From: Arthrobacter sp. NicSoilC5
GTDB taxonomy: Bacteria > Actinomycetota > Actinomycetes > Actinomycetales > Micrococcaceae
DNA: 64,000 bases
Direction: 5' to 3'
NCBI RefSeq assembly: GCF_019977395.1
Contig: NZ_AP024660.1
Location: forward strand, 1,364,001-1,428,000
In this document: one piece after another, positions 56,627 through 64,000 of the stretch
Layout of the letters: each line of letters begins with the position of its first letter
How positions within the stretch are numbered: the first letter of the stretch is position 1
Notes under the pieces: generated by a model
What the model saw: the letters and a program-made list of their open reading frames with translations, nothing else
What the model was told of the DNA's origin: nothing
Database searches by the model: none
Program-made: the position numbers and the translations under genes

Positions 56627-57196
56627 CTAAGCTCCGCCGGCCTTATGGGACCTGATCATCGCCAGCGCCGTAAAAGGTATCGCTGACACCTGGCCAACGC
56701 TTTGGGCCCTCCTTGCCTCGCCCGGAATCACCGCGGCAAGGTCGATGTAGTCCCGGCCAACCCGGTCAATGACGCCCTCCACCCGCGCGGCTCCGATTCC
56801 CCCGCCAATCGTCACGGTCACCTCCGTCCGATCCCGGGCAAGGGCACGCAGGGAATGGGCAAGTCCGATTGAACGGCGGACCGGGGAGTCCTCCGTCCGC
56901 ACATGCCTGCCCAGGCCCACGTACCGGGCAGCGGCCGCATAGGGAATGAGCACCTGGCGCCGTTCTTCATCCAGGACCAGCGCATCAGCTCCAACATGGG
57001 TCAGCTCCCCTTGCGCCGATTCGCCGCACAGGAGGTGGACCGTGATCCTGTAACCAACGGCCGCCCGCAGCCTGTCATCGAGCCGCAGGCCAACCATCTC
57101 GGCCCGCGTCCGCTCACTGATCTCGCTCTCGAGCGCCAGCCGGTCAGCCTCCGCTAGCTGGCTTTCCATGTCGTTGAAGAGTGCATCCCAGCGCAT
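56627..57196 (-). CDS. conserved actinobacterial hypothetical protein
   Basis: 189-aa cytosolic protein: an acidic helical N-terminus (MESQLAEADRLALESEIS), then an Sm/SH3-like beta region (VGYRITVHLLCGESAQGEL, ADALVLDE) and a second similar half (VTVTIGGGIGAARVEGVID, RDYIDLA). The two halves look like a duplicated RNA- or ligand-binding barrel, but I cannot name the family. ATG 57196 has a -10 box TACGCT 6 nt upstream; the frame to 57253 is not supported. Confidence 0.75.
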   Translation of the reverse strand: MRWDALFNDMESQLAEADRLALESEISERTRAEMVGLRLDDRLRAAVGYRITVHLLCGESAQGELTHVGADALVLDEERRQVLIPYAAAARYVGLGRHVRTEDSPVRRSIGLAHSLRALARDRTEVTVTIGGGIGAARVEGVIDRVGRDYIDLAAVIPGEARRAQSVGQVSAIPFTALAMIRSHKAGGA

Positions 57197-57202
57197 CCCG
57201 CC

Positions 57203-57208
57203 AGCGTA
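57203..57208 (-). promoter_or_regulatory. -10 box TACGCT, probable leaderless start
   Basis: TACGCT on the minus strand ends 6 nt before ATG 57196. The same hexamer serves the PPOX gene at 1633. Confidence 0.4.
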
Positions 57209-57279
57209 GGTTCCCCTGCCCCGCTCGTCAACGCGCCCCTCATTACACTCCAACGTCTGGACAAAACGCGCTTAGGCGG

Positions 57280-57329
57280 TTCAGACTGTGTCAATCGACA
57301 TCAAACAGCATCAAACGACGTCAAGGCGG
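57280..57329 (+). repeat. five 10-bp direct repeats before the LysM gene
   Basis: Copies start at 57280, 57290, 57300, 57310 and 57320: TTCAGACTGT, GTCAATCGAC, ATCAAACAGC, ATCAAACGAC and GTCAAGGCGG. All share nTCA at the same phase and the middle three share TCAAnC-type cores. The 10-bp period puts each copy on the same DNA face. The last copy contains the ribosome binding site AAGGCGG of the LysM gene (ATG 57335), so a protein bound here would block initiation or RNA polymerase. Confidence 0.6.
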
Positions 57330-57334
57330 TTGAA

Positions 57335-58222
57335 ATGGGTCACTCCGGTAGGACGGGAAGGTCGGATGCCGCAACAGCGCTGGCCCTGCTCGTGCTTGGA
57401 ATCGTGCTCTGCATCCTGGGAGCGGGCCAGCTGGCGCAGTGGCAGGACGCCGCTACCCATCAGCAGGGGTGGACCGTGGAGGTCCTCCTGGCAGCGGCCG
57501 CAACAGCAGCCGGCCTCGGACTTTTGCTGTGGTGGGCATTTTCGATGCTGGCTGCTGGAGCCTCCGTCCTGCTGGAGCGGCTGGGCCGGAACCGGGCTGC
57601 TGCGACCGCCCGCCGGCTCTCACCTGCATTCATGCAGCGGGCTGTGATTGCCGCTCTTTCGATGCAGCTGATGGCCGGTGCCGCGGCACATGCGGCCATC
57701 ACCGCGCCGGGGCCGGAGTGGACACCCACGCACGAACAGTCCTCGGCGGCTTCCGCCAGCCCTGCAGCTGCGCACGTTGTTCCGACACCCCGCCAGGGCA
57801 CTGGCCCGGCCATGCATTTCTCTGTCCAACCAGGCCCAGCTGAGGTGCCACCACCCGGCCGGGAAGCCGCGTCGCCCGCATGGCAATCCACGGCGGACAA
57901 GCCCACCCCCGCCACGCCCAACCCGGGATGGCAACCGGCTTCCCCGGTGGTGGAGCCGGGCCTGCTCGCAGCACCGGAAACCAGGACCGCCGCCGGCACG
58001 GAGCCGGATCCGCGGGCAACGGGCGGCGGGGCGGGCCCGGTAACCGTGCTTGCCGGCGACACACTATGGGACATCGTGGCGGCCCAGCTGGGGCCGGAGG
58101 CATCGGATGTGGACATAGCCCTTGAATGGCCGCGGTGGTACGCAGCGAACCGCGGACTGATCGGCGGGAGCCCGGATGTCCTGCTTCCGGGACAGATACT
58201 CCAGGCGCCGCAGGCGCCATAG
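57335..58222 (+). CDS. membrane-anchored LysM protein
   Basis: 295-aa protein with TM helices near 14-34 and 47-75, a third hydrophobic segment near 100-120, a Pro/Ala-rich extracytoplasmic linker (about 125-225) and a C-terminal LysM-like domain (about 230-290: VTVLAGDTLWDIVAAQL, WPRWYAANRGLIG, LLPGQIL). LysM binds peptidoglycan GlcNAc. Gene neighbours are an Rv3235-family protein and secA. It starts directly after five 10-bp repeats. Probable envelope-associated protein of unknown process. Confidence 0.87.
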   Translation: MGHSGRTGRSDAATALALLVLGIVLCILGAGQLAQWQDAATHQQGWTVEVLLAAAATAAGLGLLLWWAFSMLAAGASVLLERLGRNRAAATARRLSPAFMQRAVIAALSMQLMAGAAAHAAITAPGPEWTPTHEQSSAASASPAAAHVVPTPRQGTGPAMHFSVQPGPAEVPPPGREAASPAWQSTADKPTPATPNPGWQPASPVVEPGLLAAPETRTAAGTEPDPRATGGGAGPVTVLAGDTLWDIVAAQLGPEASDVDIALEWPRWYAANRGLIGGSPDVLLPGQILQAPQAP

Positions 58223-58306
58223 CCACTGACGCTTTCGGTGCTGCGCCGGCACCGGGGCAGGCAATAGACCATCAGCTATTCCGCTATTCGAACCAAGGGG
58301 AACACC

Positions 58307-58813
58307 ATGACCGCAGTGACACCTGTCCAGACCGCCCAGCGGCTGGCTGCCAACACCGTAAACGGCGGGAGGGTACTCGGGAAAACCGCGTCAGCGTCAA
58401 CAACGGCGGTGACCGCAGGCCGTTCCCGCGCCGCGGACCCATCGTCCCTGAGGCCCGTCAGTGAAGCTGCGGAAGTAAGGTCCATCACCCGCGGAACGGT
58501 TCAGGCCGCCATGGAGGTCCTGGCAGGGATCCGTCCCATACACCAGCTGGCGCGCCGTCTGGATCCGCGGTGCCTGGCATCGCTGCAGCACCGGGCCGCG
58601 CTGATCAGGCGCGAGCTAACCAGGACGGGCAACCCCGCCCTGGCCCGGCTCCACCGAAACTCCACAGTCCGCTCGGTGCGGGTGTGCGAGGTGGCCGAGG
58701 GAATTTATGAGGCAAGTGCAGTCGTGGTGGATGACGTACGGGCACGTGCCGTTGCCGTCCGGCTTGAGCGCAGCAAGCAGGTCTGGCGCATCGTTGAACT
58801 CGTCATCGGCTAA
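58307..58813 (+). CDS. Rv3235-family protein
   Basis: 168-aa basic cytosolic protein. The N-terminus is Ala/Thr-rich and disordered; the conserved part (about 62-168) includes VQAAMEVLAGIRPIHQLARR, LDPRCLASLQHRAAL, and VRVCEVAEGIYEASAVVVDD. Members occur beside secA in many actinobacteria, including mycobacterial Rv3235 near secA1. Function is unknown. It is 84 bp after the LysM gene on the same strand and ends at a terminator shared with secA. Confidence 0.85.
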   Translation: MTAVTPVQTAQRLAANTVNGGRVLGKTASASTTAVTAGRSRAADPSSLRPVSEAAEVRSITRGTVQAAMEVLAGIRPIHQLARRLDPRCLASLQHRAALIRRELTRTGNPALARLHRNSTVRSVRVCEVAEGIYEASAVVVDDVRARAVAVRLERSKQVWRIVELVIG

Positions 58814-58863
58814 GCCGTTGGGTAATTTGGTGCGCACCCGAGAGCACATGGTGCACCATGCAA

Positions 58864-58895
58864 ACAGGGCAGGGACCCATCGGCCCCTGCCCTGT
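58864..58895. terminator. bidirectional terminator
   Basis: 11-bp stem (58864-58874 with 58885-58895), loop of 10 nt, between convergent Rv3235-family and secA genes. No strong U-tract. Confidence 0.7.
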
Positions 58896-58928
58896 CCATC
58901 AACGCCTGTGCACGTTTACGGCTGTGTT

Positions 58929-61670
<2,742 letters not shown>

Positions 61671-61769
61671 GTGAAGATGCTCCCAGTCTGATGCCGCCGA
61701 ATTCTGGCGTGTTCAGTCTACGGGAGAGACACGCCGCTGGTGCCCCTTTTCCCTGAGAGCGGATACTCC

Positions 61770-62981
61770 CTACGGACGTGCCAGCTCCTGCGCCAGCCGG
61801 GCGGCGAGGTCCCCTGCCGGCCCCACTTCCACATCCGGCAGGCCAAGCCACTGGCCCATAAGCTTCAGCTCGGCGGCAAGTTCGACGGCGGTATCCGCCG
61901 GTGCGTCGGGCTCGGCGAACGCGGCCCTCGCCAGCAACCGGCCGGCGGCCCGGTCCGCTTTCAAATCCACCCGTGCCACGATCCTGTCACGCAGCAGGAA
62001 CGGCAGCACGTAATAGCCGAAGCGCCGGTTGGGTTCCGGGGTGTAGATCTCGATCCGGTAATGGAAGCCGAACAGCTCGGAAAGGCGCCGCCGCTCAAAG
62101 ACCAGGGAGTCGAACGGGCTCAAGAGCGCGCGGCCGGTGGCACGCCGCGGCAGCAGCGAATCGACATGCCGGAAAATCTTCCGGTTCCAGCCCGCCACAG
62201 TGACGGGTTCCAGCCTGCCTTGCTCCACCAGGTGCTCCACAGCCAGGGCTGTGGCCTTTACCGGAGTCCGGAAGTAGTCGGCGAAGCAGCGGATGGTGCC
62301 GATTCCGTGGGCCTGGGCGGCCGCGTCGGTCAGGCGCCGGAGTGCAGCCTCGGGATCCTTCTCCCCTGCCGCGGCGGCCGCATCCGGGAGGACCTTGGAG
62401 GTCAGCGTGTACCTGCGTTCGAACTGCCCGGTCCGGGAGGCCGCCGACACCAGACCCGCTTCGAAGAGGTGTTCAAGGACCCGTTTCACCGCGTTCCAGT
62501 TCCATCCCCAGTTGTCCGCCTGTTTCTCTTCGACATGCCCAATCCGTGCCGTCAGTTCAGATGCCGTCATGGGCCGGGAGCGGGCGAGGACCGCCAGGAT
62601 CCTGGCAGCAACATCGTCCCGGAGCACGGGGTCCATCCGGGACGCGCCCACCCAGGGCCGCTTTTGCCAGAGAAGGAGGTCCTGGTAATGCTCCGGCCGG
62701 ATGTAGCTGGCTTCGTGAGCCCAGTATTCGAACATCCGTCGCGGGTGGCTGGCGGACATGCGCTGCAGGATGTCCCGGTCATAGTTGCCAAGGCGGGAAT
62801 AGAAGGGCAGGAAGTGGCTGCGGACCAGGACGTTTACGGAGTCGATCTGGACCAGCTGGAGACGGGCAAAGGTACGGCCCACCGTCCGTGCTGTCACGGG
62901 GCCGGTGGGCCGTCCTTTGTGGAGTCCCTGCGCTGCCAGCGCGATCCGCCGGGCCTGGTCAAGGCTCAGCGTTGCCGACAA
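61770..62981 (-). CDS. YcaQ/AlkX-type winged-helix DNA glycosylase-like protein
   Basis: 403-aa HTH_42-family protein built of tandem winged helices. The catalytic-site motif Q45-I46-D47 (LVQIDSVNVL) is of the QxD type seen in YcaQ/AlkX enzymes that unhook interstrand crosslinks, in contrast to the QxQ of AlkZ. Other family marks are SHFLPFYSRLG, EYWAHEASYI, and SPFDSLVFERRR. Expected to act on alkylated or crosslinked DNA in the cytosol. It is 48 bp downstream of hpf, possibly cotranscribed. Confidence 0.9.
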   Translation of the reverse strand: MSATLSLDQARRIALAAQGLHKGRPTGPVTARTVGRTFARLQLVQIDSVNVLVRSHFLPFYSRLGNYDRDILQRMSASHPRRMFEYWAHEASYIRPEHYQDLLLWQKRPWVGASRMDPVLRDDVAARILAVLARSRPMTASELTARIGHVEEKQADNWGWNWNAVKRVLEHLFEAGLVSAASRTGQFERRYTLTSKVLPDAAAAAGEKDPEAALRRLTDAAAQAHGIGTIRCFADYFRTPVKATALAVEHLVEQGRLEPVTVAGWNRKIFRHVDSLLPRRATGRALLSPFDSLVFERRRLSELFGFHYRIEIYTPEPNRRFGYYVLPFLLRDRIVARVDLKADRAAGRLLARAAFAEPDAPADTAVELAAELKLMGQWLGLPDVEVGPAGDLAARLAQELARP

Positions 62982-63029
62982 TTCAGACCTCTCTGGTGGT
63001 TGGTACCACCTTGGACGTTGGCAGGTACG

Positions 63030-63755
63030 TCAGACAGTGGCGGCTGCGTCGTCGGAGCGGTAGGCAAGGACCTTTTCCTCCACGACAGTGTCGCCTGGCT
63101 CGCATTCGTGGTCCAGGGTGATGACGCCGTAGGTCCAGCCGCGGCGGCGGTAGACCACGGACGGCGTGTTGGTGGCCTTGTCCACGAAAAGATAGAAGTC
63201 GTGGCCGACGAGCTCCATGTTGTCCACGGCGTCGTCGAGGGTCATGGACGCAGCGGGGAAGACCTTGCGCCGGATCAGTACCGGCGAGCTCCCGGCCGGG
63301 ATGTCATTCTCGACATCGTAGGGGGACTTTTCCTCCGGCGCCTGCGCTGTTTCGCTCCTGCGGTTGGCCTCGAGGTAGAGCGGTTCGTGCGCGCTGGCTG
63401 GTTCCAGGGAGGCGGTAGCTTCACGGACGGCCTTGGGCGTGTGGCGGCCATGGTGGACCTTTTTGCGGTCCTTCGCGCGCCGGAGGCGCTCAAGCAGTTT
63501 GTTGTAGGCGAGGTCAAAGGCGGCAAATTTGTCTGCGGCGCTCGCTTCGGCACGGATAACGGGGCCCCTGCCCAGGACTGTCACTTCAACGGTCAACTGG
63601 TCGCCGGTTTGCCGGGCGTTGGTCTCCTTGGAGACTTTCGTATCCACCCGCTGGATCTTGTCGCCAAGCGATTCGATCTTTGCGATCTTTTCCCCGGCGT
63701 ATTCGCGGAACCGGTCTGAAACGGTCAGATTTCGTCCGCTGATCATAAACTCCAT
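63030..63755 (-). CDS. hpf: long-form ribosome hibernation promoting factor
   Basis: 241-aa long Hpf. An N-terminal S30AE domain (about 1-105: FMISGRNLTVSDRFREYAGEK read in two parts, FDLAYNKLLERLRRAKDRKK) binds the decoding region; a linker follows; the C-terminal dimerisation domain (about 180-235: VLIRRKVF, MELVGHDFYLFVDKATN, SVVYRRRGWTYGVI) joins two ribosomes into a 100S particle. ATG 63755 has GGAGG 5 nt upstream. Usually induced in stationary phase or hypoxia; no confident promoter was identified upstream. Confidence 0.96.
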   Translation of the reverse strand: MEFMISGRNLTVSDRFREYAGEKIAKIESLGDKIQRVDTKVSKETNARQTGDQLTVEVTVLGRGPVIRAEASAADKFAAFDLAYNKLLERLRRAKDRKKVHHGRHTPKAVREATASLEPASAHEPLYLEANRRSETAQAPEEKSPYDVENDIPAGSSPVLIRRKVFPAASMTLDDAVDNMELVGHDFYLFVDKATNTPSVVYRRRGWTYGVITLDHECEPGDTVVEEKVLAYRSDDAAATV

Positions 63756-64000
63756 GGTGCCCTCCAAATGACTTCGGTGACACGACGGCGGCACTTCCCT
63801 GGGCCGGGCTGTTTGACAGTCGAGCCCCTCTCCGAGCCGCCATCGAAAGGTACATTCTGTTCTTGGTACCCACCACCGACGTTAGTTCATAGCCACCTGT
63901 TATTCATCCTTTCCCGGTTTATTTTTTTCTAAGTCATGGCTCCTTCCGTGCGGGCCGGCGGCGGGCGTGCCGGGGTCCCCCGCAGCGGGCGGGCGTGTCG
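63756..64000. other. 245-bp region upstream of hpf, no assigned gene
   Basis: The AT-rich run near 63920-63932 and the TAACGT-like box near 63880 could belong to an hpf promoter. Bases 63934-64000 are open on the minus strand in more than one frame and end at TGA 63934-63936, so they may include the 3' end of an upstream gene (ComF is common there in relatives). Too short to decide. Confidence 0.3.

Noticed and set aside
63934..64000. 3' end of comF
   Set aside because: Only 67 bp are available and two frames are open; position is suggestive but no motif can be read.

Overview
The window is high-GC DNA with dense, often 4-nt-overlapping genes and typical actinobacterial markers: whiB1, a bldC-like regulator, prfB-ftsE-ftsX-smpB-ssrA synteny, a long NAD-glutamate dehydrogenase, PdtaS, an Rv3235-family gene beside secA, and long-form Hpf. 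Gene content and order fit Micrococcaceae, most likely Arthrobacter or Pseudarthrobacter. I saw no IS element, CRISPR array or tRNA. The only stable RNA gene I recognise is tmRNA.

Region by region. (1) 1-7.9 kb is a stress/energy island: three paralogous PPOX split-barrel flavin proteins, two zinc alcohol dehydrogenases, and a two-gene operon of a beta-phosphoglucomutase/GH65 phosphorylase fusion with an ATP-type phosphofructokinase. The set resembles DosR/OsdR-type hypoxia islands, and two GGnCC-type palindromes lie in its promoters. (2) 8.0-13.5 kb carries ssrA, smpB, an M23 peptidase, ftsX, ftsE and prfB, joining ribosome rescue, translation termination and septal wall hydrolysis. (3) 13.5-18.4 kb is a Tad/Flp pilus operon (tadA, tadB, tadC, a small pilin-like gene and three pseudopilins). 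(4) 18.4-21.7 kb is a secreted GH25 muramidase with 11 LGFP repeats behind a structured leader. (5) 21.7-42.5 kb is a cell-surface polysaccharide locus: dTDP-rhamnose synthesis (rmlA, rmlB, fused rmlC-rmlD), several GT2 enzymes, a putative GT-B enzyme, a flippase-like protein, large membrane proteins (DUF6541, two DUF2142), GtrA, UDP-galactopyranose mutase, a GlfT2-like galactofuranosyltransferase and a hexapeptide acyltransferase. A PstS-like lipoprotein is translationally coupled to one DUF2142 protein. (6) 42.6-47.3 kb holds an orphan FHA-FtsK/SpoIIIE ATPase of EccC/EssC type and a small membrane protein. (7) 47.4-58.8 kb has whiB1, pdtaS, NAD-glutamate dehydrogenase, a CpaE-like/SAF-domain pair remote from the Tad operon, a bldC-like regulator and a LysM protein preceded by 10-bp phased direct repeats. 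(8) 58.9-63.8 kb has secA, a YcaQ-type protein and hpf.

Much of the window appears to serve the cell envelope. Rhamnose and galactofuranose donors are made, assembled and exported from region 5, while the LGFP muramidase, M23/FtsEX and LysM proteins act on the resulting wall. Many starts are GTG or TTG with good ribosome binding sites, and at least six genes have a TAnnnT -10 box only 6-10 nt before the start codon, which suggests leaderless mRNAs. All functional assignments come from reading motifs by eye; no database search was run.
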